Program-made: the position numbers and the translations under genes | Assembly (NCBI RefSeq): GCF_000971275.1 | Contig: NZ_LAPV01000147.1 | Span: 58,961-122,960, forward strand | From: Devosia psychrophila | Lineage (GTDB): Bacteria > Pseudomonadota > Alphaproteobacteria > Rhizobiales > Devosiaceae | Length of the DNA: 64,000 bases | Direction of reading: 5' to 3' | In this document: positions 1 through 9,518 of the stretch, piece after piece | Numbering within the stretch: position 1 is the stretch's first letter | Layout: every line of letters begins with the position of its first letter | The notes under the pieces: model-generated | The model's database searches: none | What the model was told of the DNA's origin: nothing | What the model saw: the letters and a program-made list of their open reading frames with translations, nothing else

Positions 1-2
1 TC

Positions 3-1187
3 GCCGCCATTGGGCCGGCGGGCTCAATCACCGCGCTCAATATCATCGATCTCGATGGCGGCATCGTCCTGCCGGCATTCGTCGATCTGCATACCCATCT
101 CGACAAGGGGCATATCTGGCCACGCAAGCAGAACCCCGACGGCACCTGGCTTGGTGCCCTGATGGCGGTGCTCGATGATCGAACGGTCAACTGGGCCGCA
201 GCCGATGTCGAGCGGCGCATGGATTTTTCGCTGCGCTGCGCCTTTGCCCATGGCACCGCTGCCATCCGTACCCATCTCGACATGGCACCGCCCCAGCATG
301 AGATTACCTGGGAGGTGTTCGAGGCCATGCGCGCTCGCTGGGCGGGCCGCATCGAGTTGCAGGCTGCCGGGCTGATGGGGCCCGACACCATCCTCGATCC
401 CGAGAAGCTCCGTGCCGTCGCAACCCGCACCAAGACTGCTGGCGGCATTCTGGGCGGCTCGACCGCTGTGCACCCCGAAAACCACACCATCATGCGACGG
501 CTGGTCGAGATCGCTGGCGAGCTCGATCTTGCAATCGACCTTCACACCGACGAATCCCCCGATCCCACTGCCAATGCGCTTGAATGCCTCGCGGACGCCG
601 TGATCGAGGCTGGCTTTACGGGCAAGGTGACCGCCGGCCATTGCTGCTCGCTCGCCGTGCAATCGGACGACGTCGCCAAGCGCGTCATCGACAAAGTCGC
701 GCGCGCAGGCGTCGCCGTCGTGTCGCTACCCATGTGCAACATGTATCTGCAGGATCGCGACAATGGATCGGGCGTGCGCACCCCGCGCTGGCGCGGCGTC
801 ACTCTGCTCAACGAGCTCAAAGCCGCCGGCGTTACCGTCGCCATCGCCTCCGACAATACCCGCGACCCATTCTATGCCTATGGCGATCTTGACGGGTTCG
901 AGGTGCTGCGCGAGGGCGCCCGCATCCTGCAGTTCGATCACCCGCAGGCCGACGCCTTTGTCTGGGCACGCGCTGTTGGCGCCGATGCCGCAGCCATCGC
1001 CGGGTTTGCCCATAGCGCCATCATCGCCGAGGCGCTGCCTGCCGACCTGATGCTGTTTGGCGCCCGCAGCTGGACCGAGCTGATGTCGCGTCCACAGGCC
1101 GACCGCACCGTATTGCGAGGCGGCCTGGCGATCGACACCACCCTTCCCGACTATCGTGAACTAGACGACCTTATGGGGACCCGATGA
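3..1187 (+). CDS. Cytosine-deaminase-like amidohydrolase (5' end cut off by the window)
   Basis: This gene is open from the first bases of the window, so its N-terminus is missing; about 394 residues are visible. The metal-dependent amidohydrolase signature HTHLDKGH begins at base 90. Later metal and active-site motifs are HTDE near base 541, AGHCCS near base 632 and SDNTRDPF near base 848, the order seen in CodA-type cytosine deaminases. The family hydrolyses exocyclic amino or ring amide groups of nitrogen heterocycles. The stop overlaps the next start by four bases (ATGA), so the gene is translationally coupled to an FAD-linked oxidase. The true substrate is uncertain, because many proteins of this subgroup do not use cytosine. 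Confidence 0.82.
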   Translation, partial: AAIGPAGSITALNIIDLDGGIVLPAFVDLHTHLDKGHIWPRKQNPDGTWLGALMAVLDDRTVNWAAADVERRMDFSLRCAFAHGTAAIRTHLDMAPPQHEITWEVFEAMRARWAGRIELQAAGLMGPDTILDPEKLRAVATRTKTAGGILGGSTAVHPENHTIMRRLVEIAGELDLAIDLHTDESPDPTANALECLADAVIEAGFTGKVTAGHCCSLAVQSDDVAKRVIDKVARAGVAVVSLPMCNMYLQDRDNGSGVRTPRWRGVTLLNELKAAGVTVAIASDNTRDPFYAYGDLDGFEVLREGARILQFDHPQADAFVWARAVGADAAAIAGFAHSAIIAEALPADLMLFGARSWTELMSRPQADRTVLRGGLAIDTTLPDYRELDDLMGTR

Positions 1188-2584
1188 GCATTTCTGCATT
1201 CCGAGCCGAACTTGGCGACATTCCGCAGGAGGACAATCCAAGACTTGTCCAGCAGCGCAGCCGCGACCATTACTGGTACTCGCCAATTCTCAAGGCCAAG
1301 CTCGATCATGTCACCGCCGAAGTGGTCGTGTCGCCGCGCAGCAATGACGAGGTCAAGACCGTCCTCGCTGCCGCCTTCCGGCACGGGGTTGCCATTACGC
1401 CGCGCGGCGCCGGTACCGGCAACTACGGCCAGGCCATGCCGCTTTCAGGCGGCGCCATGCTCAACCTCATGAACATGGACAAGGTGCTCGATATCAAGCC
1501 GGACCGTGTCCGCGCTCAGGCCGGTGCAGTGCTCGAAGAGATGGACCATCAGACGCGAGCGGCCGTGCACGGCGAGTTGCGCTTCCATCCCTCGACCTAC
1601 CGCATGGCCTCGATCGGCGGCTTTATTGCCGGCGGTTCGGGTGGTGTCGGTTCGGTGCGCTGGGGTGGGCTGCGCAACCTTGGCAGCATTCTCGGGCTGA
1701 AGGTCATCACCTGCGAGGCAGAGCCGCGCGAACTCGATCTTGAAGGCGAGGACATCCTCAAGGTTGCCCATGCCTATGGCACCAATGGCATCATCGTCGA
1801 GGCCGAAATGCCGCTTGCACCAGCGCATGACTGGATCGACATGATAGTCGGCTTCGACGACTTCATGGCTGCTGCCCGTTTTGCCGAGGCCGTCGCTCTA
1901 CAGGATGGCCTTCTCGTCAAGGAAGTTGCGCCTTGCGCCGCACCGATCCCGGAAGCCTACTTTAACCGCCACAAGCCCTATATAAAGGCAGGCCAGTCGG
2001 TCGTGCTGATCATGGTGGCGCCGGTTTCGGCGGCAGCGATGACGCTGTTCACCAGTCATAGCCGGGGCGAAATGCTGTATCGCTCCGACAGGGCAAGCGA
2101 AGAAGAACTCAAGCGTCTGCCGCCGGTCTATGAGCTGGCCTGGAACCACACCACGCTGCGCGCGCTCAAGGTCGATCCCTCGATCACCTACCTGCAGACC
2201 CGCTACCCCACCATCGACCATGTCGAAAAAATCGTCAGCCTGCTCGGCGACGAGCTGCCAATGCATATCGAGATGACGCGGCAGGATGGCATTGTCACCT
2301 TCGCAGGGCTTCCTCTAGTGCGCTACACCACCGAGGCACGCCTCGAAGAGATCATCCGCATCCACGAGGACAATGGCTGCAACGTCTTCAATCCGCATCG
2401 CTACACGCTCGAAGAAGGCGGCATGAAACGGACCGACCAGAAGCAGCTCGACTTCAAGCGCGAGGCCGATCCCAGGGGCATCCTCAACCCCGGCAAGATG
2501 GTGGCCTGGGAAAACCCTGACTTCGACTTCAAGGCCGGCAAGGCCTGGCTGTTCGACGGCCTCAATCCGGTACATGCCGCCTGA
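1184..2584 (+). CDS. FAD-binding (PCMH-type) oxidoreductase
   Basis: The 466-residue protein carries an N-terminal PCMH/GlcD-type FAD-binding fold. TPRGAGTGNYGQ (about residues 67-78) and the glycine-rich GGFIAGGSGGVG (about residues 145-156) are the dinucleotide-binding signatures. The C-terminal segment GILNPGKM is typical of the FAD-linked oxidase C-domain. Such enzymes oxidise hydroxy acids or related carbon-hydroxyl substrates. The gene starts inside the stop of the upstream amidohydrolase and ends one base into the next start (TGATG), so the three genes form a tight operon. The substrate cannot be read from sequence; an intermediate released by the upstream hydrolase is a reasonable guess. 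Confidence 0.8.
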   Translation: MSISAFRAELGDIPQEDNPRLVQQRSRDHYWYSPILKAKLDHVTAEVVVSPRSNDEVKTVLAAAFRHGVAITPRGAGTGNYGQAMPLSGGAMLNLMNMDKVLDIKPDRVRAQAGAVLEEMDHQTRAAVHGELRFHPSTYRMASIGGFIAGGSGGVGSVRWGGLRNLGSILGLKVITCEAEPRELDLEGEDILKVAHAYGTNGIIVEAEMPLAPAHDWIDMIVGFDDFMAAARFAEAVALQDGLLVKEVAPCAAPIPEAYFNRHKPYIKAGQSVVLIMVAPVSAAAMTLFTSHSRGEMLYRSDRASEEELKRLPPVYELAWNHTTLRALKVDPSITYLQTRYPTIDHVEKIVSLLGDELPMHIEMTRQDGIVTFAGLPLVRYTTEARLEEIIRIHEDNGCNVFNPHRYTLEEGGMKRTDQKQLDFKREADPRGILNPGKMVAWENPDFDFKAGKAWLFDGLNPVHAA

Positions 2585-3180
2585 TGCGCGTCCACGTCAT
2601 CCACGCCCACCCGGTAGAAACCAGCTTCAATCGCGCCCTGTTTGATGCTGTCGTGGATGAGTTGACGCGCAAGGGGCACGAGGTTGACGCGCTCAACCTC
2701 TATGACGCCGGTTTCGATGCCGTGTTGAGCCGCGAGGAACGCCTCAACTACCACGACGTGCCCGGCAACCTGACCCCGCTGGTCAAACCCTATGTGGACC
2801 GCCTTGTGGCTGCGGAAGCGCTGGTTTTTGTGCATCCGGTCTGGAACTACGGCTACCCCGCCATACTCAAGGGATATTTCGACCGCATCTTCCTGCCCGG
2901 CGTATCCTTTGTACTCGAAGGCGGAGTCGATCGCGGCCGGCTGGTGCCCAATTTCAAGAACATCAAAAAGGTTGCTTTCGTCACCACCTATGGCGGCAAT
3001 CGCTGGCGCACGATGGTGATGGGCGATCCACCGCGCCGGCTGGCCCGGCGCTGGGCATGGGTCACCTTCGGCACGCGCAATCCGCCGAAATACCTGGCGC
3101 TGTACGACCTCAACAACTGTACGCCTGACGGGCTTCTCCAGTTCCTCGCCAGGGTGCGGCGGGCGATGTCGGACTTTTGA
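2584..3180 (+). CDS. NAD(P)H:quinone oxidoreductase / KefF-type flavodoxin-fold protein
   Basis: The 198-residue protein opens with a flavodoxin-like strand and phosphate loop, VIHAHPVETSFN (residues 4-15), as in the NQO/MdaB/KefF family that binds FAD or FMN and passes two electrons from NAD(P)H to quinones. HPVWNYGYPAILKGYFDR (about residues 80-97) is the second family signature, next to the isoalloxazine ring. It shares one base with the preceding stop. With the FAD oxidase it could form a small redox chain; that is inference from neighbourhood. Confidence 0.78.
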   Translation: MRVHVIHAHPVETSFNRALFDAVVDELTRKGHEVDALNLYDAGFDAVLSREERLNYHDVPGNLTPLVKPYVDRLVAAEALVFVHPVWNYGYPAILKGYFDRIFLPGVSFVLEGGVDRGRLVPNFKNIKKVAFVTTYGGNRWRTMVMGDPPRRLARRWAWVTFGTRNPPKYLALYDLNNCTPDGLLQFLARVRRAMSDF

Positions 3181-3353
3181 GCAGGCAAGTTGCCAACAGA
3201 CTAAGCCGTGATGGCGCCTAATCCGGTAGATTCCTGCGGGATGGGCGAAGCTCACTGGTCGCCAAGGGCTCCATAGCCTCCGATATCCTTTGAATGCGTC
3301 ATTCATGAAGATGTGAAGAGGCCGAAACGTAGCGCCGCCAAAATCGAACGGCC

Positions 3354-3934
3354 ATGTCGGCGCATTTTGTGCATCTCAAGCGGTTAGCTGGATCGCTCGT
3401 CGGGCGGCAGGCCGGCTGGAACATCATAACCTCTGCGACCGGCGAGAAAAGCTATGGCGCCGCGCCTCTGCCCGACCAGGACGTGCGGTACGAGCAGGCT
3501 GCCGAGTTTGTCGAGATCACCAAGCGGCTTTGGGATAGCTGGGATGAGCAGACGCTGAAGATCGACCGTGCCAGCGGCGTCTTCGGCGACAGCTCCGATA
3601 TCCTGCCGACCGATTTCCATGGCAAGTTTTTCGATGTCAGCGGCCCGCTGAATATCCAGCGCCCACCGCAGGGCTGGCCCGTGCTGTTCCAGGCCGGCGC
3701 CTTGACGACGGCTGGACGCTGCGTGAACTGGTCAAGCTCACCGGTCGCTCCGGCGGCCACTGGACGCTCACCGGCAGCCCGGAGCAGATCGCCGACCAGA
3801 TGGCCGAGCGCTTCCTGGCCGACGTCTGCGACGGCTATGTGGTGATGCCGACATTTCATCCCGAGGGGTCAAGCCTGTTCTTCAGCGACGTCGTGCCAAT
3901 CCTGCAGCAGCACGGTTTATTCCGGAAGGAGTAA
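3354..3934 (+). pseudogene. Decayed NtaA/SnaA/DmoA-type FMN-dependent monooxygenase
   Basis: Two pieces of a luciferase-like flavin monooxygenase lie in different frames. The first piece carries GRQAGWNIITS and GPLNIQRPPQGWPVLFQAG. At about base 3700 homology continues in another frame with DDGWTLRELVKLTGR, GSPEQIADQMAERF and DGYVVMP, ending at the TAA at 3932-3934. Intact members are about 440 residues. Here the N-terminal ~100 residues are missing and a large central block between FQAG and DDGW is deleted with a frame change. No product is expected. The full family oxidises nitrilotriacetate-like, dibenzothiophene-like or alkyl-sulfur compounds. Confidence 0.8.
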
Positions 3935-4062
3935 AAGGGAACTACACTGCGGTCGCATCTCGGACTGGACGTACCGGCGCGCAGGGGCAGGTAACGCCAA
4001 ACATAGCACCACACGCTCAGGCCGCCTACGCGCGCGCGGGTCGAGCAGCACGCCACATTTGC

Positions 4063-5037
4063 CTAGTTCATCGGCGCGGTAGCATTGGTCCGCACGATGG
4101 GCGCCGCACTTGGTCGGCAGCGCACGTCTCGACGGAAATCGCTGGGTGACATGCCGGCGATCTTGCGGAACGACTTGTTGAAGGCGCTGAGCGAGCCGAA
4201 GCCGCTGTCCATCGCCACCTGCAAAACATTGGCGTCGTCCTGCATCAGCAAGGCCTGGGCATAGCTCAGCCGCATCAGGTTCACATAATCGTTCAGCGTC
4301 ATGCCAGTCGATTTTTTGAACACGTTCATCGCGTACTTTGGATGGATATCGGCCGCTTGGGCAATATCGGAGGAGTCGATCTCCTCGCGGAAATTGTCGG
4401 CGATGAAATCGCAGATCCGCACCACGATGGGCGAAGAATGAAGGTCCAGCCCATCTACCGCACTCACCACCGCAGCCGGTCCCGGCAGCAAATCGTAGGG
4501 GTTGAAGCGCACGCGTTCGATACGCAGCAGGAGTTCCTCCACCGCCATGCTGGCCTTCATCGTGTCGCCTGAGCGAGCGTATTCATTCCAGCGCTCGAAG
4601 TTCAGTGGGTCGGAGGCATCGGTGGCCTTGGTGACCAGTGTGGCGCCCTGCATCAGCCGCGATTGCACATTCTGCGGCAGGCGCAGCCGAAAGAAATGCA
4701 CCAACGGCAGATGACCGCCGCCATAGATCAGGTCATCGGAAGCGTCGTCTAGCCAGTGCGGCAGCCCGCCCCAGAAAAGCGCCAAGTCTCCGGCGTCGAA
4801 GCGCACGTCGTGGCCACTCATTTTATAGTGGGCCCAGCCGCGGACGATGTAGTTTACCTCGACCTGCGCGTGCCAGTGCGCGGCTCGCATCACCAGGGGC
4901 GATGCGAGGAACATCTGCAGTTCTGTCGGCAGGCGTTCGACCCCATTCGCCATGGGCTCGTAGTACGACTTTTCAGCGATCTTACTTTCCGCCAACTCTT
5001 CATGCCTTTTGGGATGGACGCCCTGCGCCAGAAGCAT
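4063..5037 (-). CDS. AraC family transcriptional regulator (MelR-like)
   Basis: The 324-residue protein has an N-terminal cupin-like sensor domain (HWHAQVEVNYIVRG) and a C-terminal pair of AraC helix-turn-helix motifs (about residues 210-310, including DIAQAADIHPKYAMNVFKK and VAMDSGFGSLSAFNKSFRK). It is divergent from the sugar ABC operon starting at 5086, so it most likely controls that operon in response to the imported sugar. If translation starts at 5037 only 48 bp separate the two genes; a later ATG at 4953 would leave about 130 bp for a control region. No ribosome-binding site clearly settles this. Confidence 0.85.
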   Translation of the reverse strand: MLLAQGVHPKRHEELAESKIAEKSYYEPMANGVERLPTELQMFLASPLVMRAAHWHAQVEVNYIVRGWAHYKMSGHDVRFDAGDLALFWGGLPHWLDDASDDLIYGGGHLPLVHFFRLRLPQNVQSRLMQGATLVTKATDASDPLNFERWNEYARSGDTMKASMAVEELLLRIERVRFNPYDLLPGPAAVVSAVDGLDLHSSPIVVRICDFIADNFREEIDSSDIAQAADIHPKYAMNVFKKSTGMTLNDYVNLMRLSYAQALLMQDDANVLQVAMDSGFGSLSAFNKSFRKIAGMSPSDFRRDVRCRPSAAPIVRTNATAPMN

Positions 5038-5085
5038 AGCTTAGGAAGCGCTCGGCATAAGAGCAAACGAAAAGGGAGGACTGTT

Positions 5086-6360
5086 ATGAACCGCATTATC
5101 TCGCGGCGCGGCCGCATGTTTGGCATCGCCATGGCCAGCGTCAGCTTTCTAAGCGTCGCGGCTGTTTCGGCCGGCGAAATCTCGGTCTGGGTATGGGACG
5201 CAAATTTCAACGGCGCCGCCATGCGTGAAGCCGGCAGCCGCTACACGGCGCTAAAGCCCGACGCCACTGTCGTCGTCGACGACACCGCCAGCCAAGACGA
5301 TATCCGTGCCAAGCTGCAGACGCAGCTACTGGCAGGTAGCACTGATGGCCTGCCCGATATCGTGCTCATCCAGGACGACGTTGCTCAAAAGTATCTGCAG
5401 TCCTTCCCCGGCGCCTTCGAACCGCTTTCGGACTCGATCGATATGTCGGCCTTCGCCGAATATAAGGTCGCGGCAGCCACTCTGGACGGGAAGTCTTATT
5501 CCCTGCCCTTCGATTCGGGCGTCACCGGGCTGTTCTATCGCTCCGACTATATCAAGGAAGCCGGCTTCACCGCTGAAGACCTCAACAACATCACCTGGGA
5601 TCGCCTTGTCGAGATCGGTACCGTGGTCAAGGAAAAGACTGGGCATCAGCTGCTCGATCTGGATCTAAACGACTCCGGCCTCATCCGCATGATGATGCAG
5701 CAGGCCGGAACTTGGTATTTCAACGAGGACGGCAGTCTCAACATCATTGGTAACGCCCCACTCAAGAAGGCGCTCGAAACCTACGCGAAGTTCTATCAGG
5801 CTGATCTGGTCAAGCCAGTGTCCGGCTGGGCCGAATATACCGGCGCCTTCACATCGGGCGAAGTTGCTACTGTTCCAGTCGGTGTCTGGATCACTGCGAC
5901 GATCAAGGCCAATGCCGATCAGTCCGGTCTCTGGGCCGTTGCGCCCATTCCACGTCTCGACATCGAAGGCTCGGTCAACGCCTCCAACCAGGGCGGTTCC
6001 AGCTGGTACGTGCTGGCCTCTTCGGACAACAAGGCTGAAGCCGTCGATTTCCTGAAGACCGTCTGGGCTGGCGACATCGACTTCTACCAGAAGATCCTCG
6101 TCAACCAAGGCGCTGTTGGCTCGCTGCTCGCGGCTCGTGAAGGCGAAGCCTACAAGGCAACCGACGAGTTCTTCGGCGGCGCGCCTGTCTGGCAAGACTT
6201 CTCGACCTGGCTGAGCCAGATTCCAAGCGTTGGCTACGGCGTCTTCACTGCGGAAGTCGATGCTGCCCTCCAGGCCCAGCTCCCCACGATCATCCAGGGC
6301 GGCGATCTCGACGCCGCCCTGCAGGCGATCAACGACCAGGCCACGCAGCAGATGCAGTAA
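5086..6360 (+). CDS. Sugar ABC transporter substrate-binding protein
   Basis: The start at 5086 is set by a good ribosome-binding site (AGGGAGGA, 5073-5080) and by the signal peptide that follows (basic RIISRRGR, a hydrophobic stretch, then AVSAGE). The mature protein, about 395 residues, looks like a family-1 extracellular solute-binding protein, with the ligand-groove pattern SYSLPFDSGVTGLFYR near residues 135-150 and GGSSWYVLASS near residue 307. It would capture a sugar in the periplasm for the two permeases and ATPase downstream. The reading frame is open well upstream of 5086, but that part lies over the divergent regulator and is not coding. Confidence 0.88.
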   Translation: MNRIISRRGRMFGIAMASVSFLSVAAVSAGEISVWVWDANFNGAAMREAGSRYTALKPDATVVVDDTASQDDIRAKLQTQLLAGSTDGLPDIVLIQDDVAQKYLQSFPGAFEPLSDSIDMSAFAEYKVAAATLDGKSYSLPFDSGVTGLFYRSDYIKEAGFTAEDLNNITWDRLVEIGTVVKEKTGHQLLDLDLNDSGLIRMMMQQAGTWYFNEDGSLNIIGNAPLKKALETYAKFYQADLVKPVSGWAEYTGAFTSGEVATVPVGVWITATIKANADQSGLWAVAPIPRLDIEGSVNASNQGGSSWYVLASSDNKAEAVDFLKTVWAGDIDFYQKILVNQGAVGSLLAAREGEAYKATDEFFGGAPVWQDFSTWLSQIPSVGYGVFTAEVDAALQAQLPTIIQGGDLDAALQAINDQATQQMQ

Positions 6361-6372
6361 TCTGACGGAAGG

Positions 6373-6420
6373 AAGCGGGTTCAGGCCCGCTTTCTCAGCC
6401 GGGTGCTCATGGCACCCGGC
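6373..6420 (+). promoter_or_regulatory. Tandem stem-loops between binding-protein and permease genes
   Basis: Two inverted repeats fill the 99-base gap. The first pairs AAGCGGG (6373-6379) with CCCGCTT (6386-6392). The second pairs GCCGGGTGC (6398-6406) with GCACCCGGC (6412-6420), a perfect nine-base stem with a five-base loop. Such structures between binding-protein and permease genes commonly stabilise the upstream message or weaken read-through, giving more binding protein than permease. The role here is inferred from position. Confidence 0.6.
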
Positions 6421-6459
6421 CCCGATTGGCCATGACGACAACACCGGGGAGGGTGACAA

Positions 6460-7356
6460 TTGGCACAGGCGCGACTTGATCGCAGGGAGCAGATTACCGG
6501 CTGGGCATTCATTGCCCCGGCTCTGATCCTGCTCGGATTATTCATGATTTACCCCATCGTCTGGTCGCTCTGGATGAGCTTCCAGGTCGGCAAGGGGATG
6601 AATCTCAGCTTCGGCGGCTTTGCCAATATCGTAAGGCTGACCAAGGACCCTGTGTTCCTGCGTGCCCTCGGCAACACCTTCACCTTCTTTATCTTCCAGG
6701 TGCCGATCATGATCGGTCTGGCGCTGCTGTTCGCCGTCGCGCTCAACGATTCCACATTGCGCTTTCGCGGTATCTTCCGCACTGCGATCTTCCTGCCCTG
6801 CGTCACCTCGCTGATCGCCTATTCGACCGTCTTCAAGTCAATGTTCGCCACCGACGGCATCTTCAACCAGGCGCTTATGGCGGTGCATCTCATCGCCTCG
6901 CCGATCTCGTGGTTCGGCGACCCCTTCTGGGCCAAGGTCGCCATCATCATCGCCATCACCTGGCGCTGGACCGGCTACAACATGATCTTCTACCTGGCGG
7001 CGCTGCAAAACATCGACCGCTCGATCTATGAAGCCGCCCGCATCGACGGCGTGCCCGCATGGGCGCGTTTCCGATACCTCACCATCCCGATGCTCAAGCC
7101 GGTGATCCTGTTCACCACGGTGATCTCCACCATCGGCACGCTGCAGCTGTTCGACGAGGTGTATAACTTCACCGCCGGCACCGGTGGCCCGTCCGACTCG
7201 ACGGTCACGCTGTCGCTCTACATCTACAACCTGACCTTCAAGTTCATGCCCAGCTTCGGCTACTCGGCGACCGTCTCGTGGGTCATCGTGGTGTTGGTCG
7301 GCATCCTGACCTTCCTGCAATTCCTCGTGGCGCGTGACCGGAAGATCAAGCAATGA
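6460..7356 (+). CDS. Sugar ABC transporter permease (MalF/UgpA type)
   Basis: The 298-residue inner-membrane protein has about six hydrophobic segments (for example FIAPALILLGLFMIYPIVW at the N-terminus) and the EAA loop EAARIDGVPAWARFRYLTIP (about residues 191-210) that contacts the ATPase. Translation appears to start at a TTG at 6460, preceded by GGGGAGGG; the nearby ATG at 6432 is out of frame. Its last four bases overlap the next permease. Confidence 0.9.
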   Translation: MAQARLDRREQITGWAFIAPALILLGLFMIYPIVWSLWMSFQVGKGMNLSFGGFANIVRLTKDPVFLRALGNTFTFFIFQVPIMIGLALLFAVALNDSTLRFRGIFRTAIFLPCVTSLIAYSTVFKSMFATDGIFNQALMAVHLIASPISWFGDPFWAKVAIIIAITWRWTGYNMIFYLAALQNIDRSIYEAARIDGVPAWARFRYLTIPMLKPVILFTTVISTIGTLQLFDEVYNFTAGTGGPSDSTVTLSLYIYNLTFKFMPSFGYSATVSWVIVVLVGILTFLQFLVARDRKIKQ

Positions 7357-8231
7357 CCGTCTCCCCGATGATAGCAGGGGCCGCTGCACGGCCCGTCGCA
7401 AGAGCATTCGTACCCGGCAATGCCTGGGCGCTGGCCCGTCGCGGCCTGGTCTATGTCCTGCTCAGCGTTGCGGCCTTCCTGTCGATCTTCCCGTTCTTCT
7501 GGATGATGGTAGGCGCCACCAATACTTCTGCCGAAATCATCAAGGGCAAGGCGTGGTTCGGCGGCGCCTTGCTGACCAATGCCGCGACTTTCTTCGCCCA
7601 GGTCGACGCGCCCCGCATCTTCTGGAATTCGGGGTTCATCGCCGTTGTTGCCACGGCCCTTACGCTGGCGATCTCGTCACTCGCCGGTTACGGCTTCGAG
7701 ATGTTCCGCTCGAAAATCCGCGAACGCATTTTCGGGCTGTTGCTGCTGCTGCTGTCGATCCCGTTTGCGGCGATGATGGTGCCGCTGTTCGTGATGTTTT
7801 CGCAGGCCAAACTGGTGAACACCTTCGCGTCGGTGATCCTGCCCACCGTGGCGTCGATCTTCATCATTTTCTACTTCCGCCAGGCCACCAAGGCCTTCCC
7901 CAGCGAGCTGCGCGACGCCGCCAAGATCGACGGCCTCAAGGAGTGGCAGATTTTCCTGTTCGTCTACCTGCCGGTTATGCGCTCGACCTACGCGGCCGCG
8001 ACCATCATCGTCTTCATGACCAACTGGAACAATTATCTCTGGCCGCTGATCGTACTGCAAACCGCCGAGAACAAGACCATCACATTGATCCTCTCGGCGC
8101 TGACCTCGGCCTATACGCCCGATTACGGCATGATCCTGTTTGGCACCGTGCTCGCCACGCTGCCCACCCTCGTCATCTTCTTCCTGCTCCAGCGCCGCTT
8201 CGTCGAAGGCATGCTGGGAGCTGTCAAATAG
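7353..8231 (+). CDS. Sugar ABC transporter permease (MalG/UgpE type)
   Basis: The 292-residue second permease has about six transmembrane segments and the EAA-type loop ELRDAAKIDGLKEWQIFLFV (about residues 185-204). PFFWMMVGATNTSAEI after the first helix is characteristic of MalG-family proteins. It starts inside the stop of the previous gene (ATGA overlap), consistent with equimolar synthesis of the permease pair. Confidence 0.9.
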   Translation: MTVSPMIAGAAARPVARAFVPGNAWALARRGLVYVLLSVAAFLSIFPFFWMMVGATNTSAEIIKGKAWFGGALLTNAATFFAQVDAPRIFWNSGFIAVVATALTLAISSLAGYGFEMFRSKIRERIFGLLLLLLSIPFAAMMVPLFVMFSQAKLVNTFASVILPTVASIFIIFYFRQATKAFPSELRDAAKIDGLKEWQIFLFVYLPVMRSTYAAATIIVFMTNWNNYLWPLIVLQTAENKTITLILSALTSAYTPDYGMILFGTVLATLPTLVIFFLLQRRFVEGMLGAVK

Positions 8232-8261
8232 CCTGCTGAACGCCAGTTGGAGAGTTAAGTC

Positions 8262-9341
8262 ATGTCTAGTTTGAAACTGCGCGAAATCCGCAAGGCGTTC
8301 GGATCGCTCGAGGTGATCAAGGGAGTGAACCTCGATATTGCCGACAAGGAGTTCGTGGTCTTCGTCGGCCCCTCTGGCTGCGGTAAATCGACCCTTTTGC
8401 GGATGATTGCCGGCCTCGAACAGATCACCGCCGGTGACCTGCTGATCGGCGATGAGCGAATGAACGATGTCGATCCGAGCAAGCGCGGCATCGCCATGGT
8501 GTTCCAGACCTATGCGCTTTATCCGCATATGACGGTGCGCGAAAACATGGGCTTTGCGCTCAAGTTCGCCGGCGTGTCAAAGCCCGATATTGCGAGGCAA
8601 GTCGATGAGGCCGCGCGCATCCTCGAGCTTGGCCCACTGATGGATCGCTTGCCCAAGCAGCTGTCCGGTGGCCAGCGCCAGCGCGTCGCCATCGGTCGCG
8701 CCATCGTGCGCCAGCCCGAAGTGTTCCTGTTCGACGAACCGCTATCCAACCTCGATGCAGAACTGCGCGTGCATATGCGCATCGAGATCGCGCGGCTGCA
8801 CAAGGAACTGCAGACCACGATCATCTACGTGACCCATGACCAGGTCGAAGCCATGACGCTGGCCGACAAGATCGTCGTGCTGCGCGAAGGCGTGGTCGAG
8901 CAGGTCGGACGGCCCCTCGAGCTGTATGACAACCCGGCCAACCAGTTTGTCGCCGGCTTCATCGGTTCGCCCAAGATGAATTTTCTGGCCGCAACCGTCG
9001 TCGATAAATCAGCCGACAGCGTCAGGGTGGAACTAATTAACCACCAGGGCACGCGGCTCAGCATTCCAGCTACCGGCGGCACGGTCGGCGAAAAGGTCAC
9101 ACTGGGCGTCCGAGCCGAACATTTCGGCGAAGCAGGCGCGGGCGATGCCGACGTTACGCTCAAGATCGATGTCGCCGAACACCTCGGCTCGACCAGCTAT
9201 GTCTATGCCAATTCCGGCGTCGAACCGCTGGTGATCGAGCGCGAGGAATCCCGCCACCAGTTCGGCGAGGATCGCATCGTGGTCTCGATCAGTGCCGACC
9301 AGGCCTATCTGTTCGACAGCAAAGGCCAGCGCATCCGTTAG
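8262..9341 (+). CDS. Sugar ABC transporter ATP-binding protein (UgpC/MalK type)
   Basis: The 359-residue ATPase has the Walker [10 protein letters not shown] (about residues 37-45), the signature LSGGQRQR (about residues 134-141), Walker [14 protein letters not shown] and an H-loop His (VTHDQ). A C-terminal TOBE-like region follows, as in MalK/UgpC ATPases that drive CUT1 sugar importers. It completes a binding protein-permease-permease-ATPase set and is followed by the fused catabolic enzyme. Confidence 0.92.
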   Translation: MSSLKLREIRKAFGSLEVIKGVNLDIADKEFVVFVGPSGCGKSTLLRMIAGLEQITAGDLLIGDERMNDVDPSKRGIAMVFQTYALYPHMTVRENMGFALKFAGVSKPDIARQVDEAARILELGPLMDRLPKQLSGGQRQRVAIGRAIVRQPEVFLFDEPLSNLDAELRVHMRIEIARLHKELQTTIIYVTHDQVEAMTLADKIVVLREGVVEQVGRPLELYDNPANQFVAGFIGSPKMNFLAATVVDKSADSVRVELINHQGTRLSIPATGGTVGEKVTLGVRAEHFGEAGAGDADVTLKIDVAEHLGSTSYVYANSGVEPLVIEREESRHQFGEDRIVVSISADQAYLFDSKGQRIR

Positions 9342-9381
9342 CTCTGGATGGCCAGATGGCCATCCCCAAACACCGGCGTCT

Positions 9382-9402
9382 CCCTCGGGCTTGACCCGAG
9401 GG
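9382..9402. repeat. Short palindromic intergenic element, copy 1
   Basis: CCCTCGGG (9382-9389) pairs perfectly with CCCGAGGG (9395-9402) around a five-base loop. A nearly identical element lies at 11557-11577, just past the next gene. It lies between the ATPase and the fusion gene and could act as a weak terminator or message stabiliser. Confidence 0.6.
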
Positions 9403-9518
9403 CCCCTCGCCACCCTCCCGCGCTGAGAAAGTCGCCTGGACCAAGTCCGAGCGCAGCGCGGAGTTTTCACGACGATCAGGAACACCAGCCACTTGGTGTC
9501 CACTTGAAGGATATGACT

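Noticed and set aside
4756..5085. N-terminal extension of the first binding protein
   Set aside because: It lies antisense to the AraC gene; the signal peptide and ribosome-binding site place the start at 5086.
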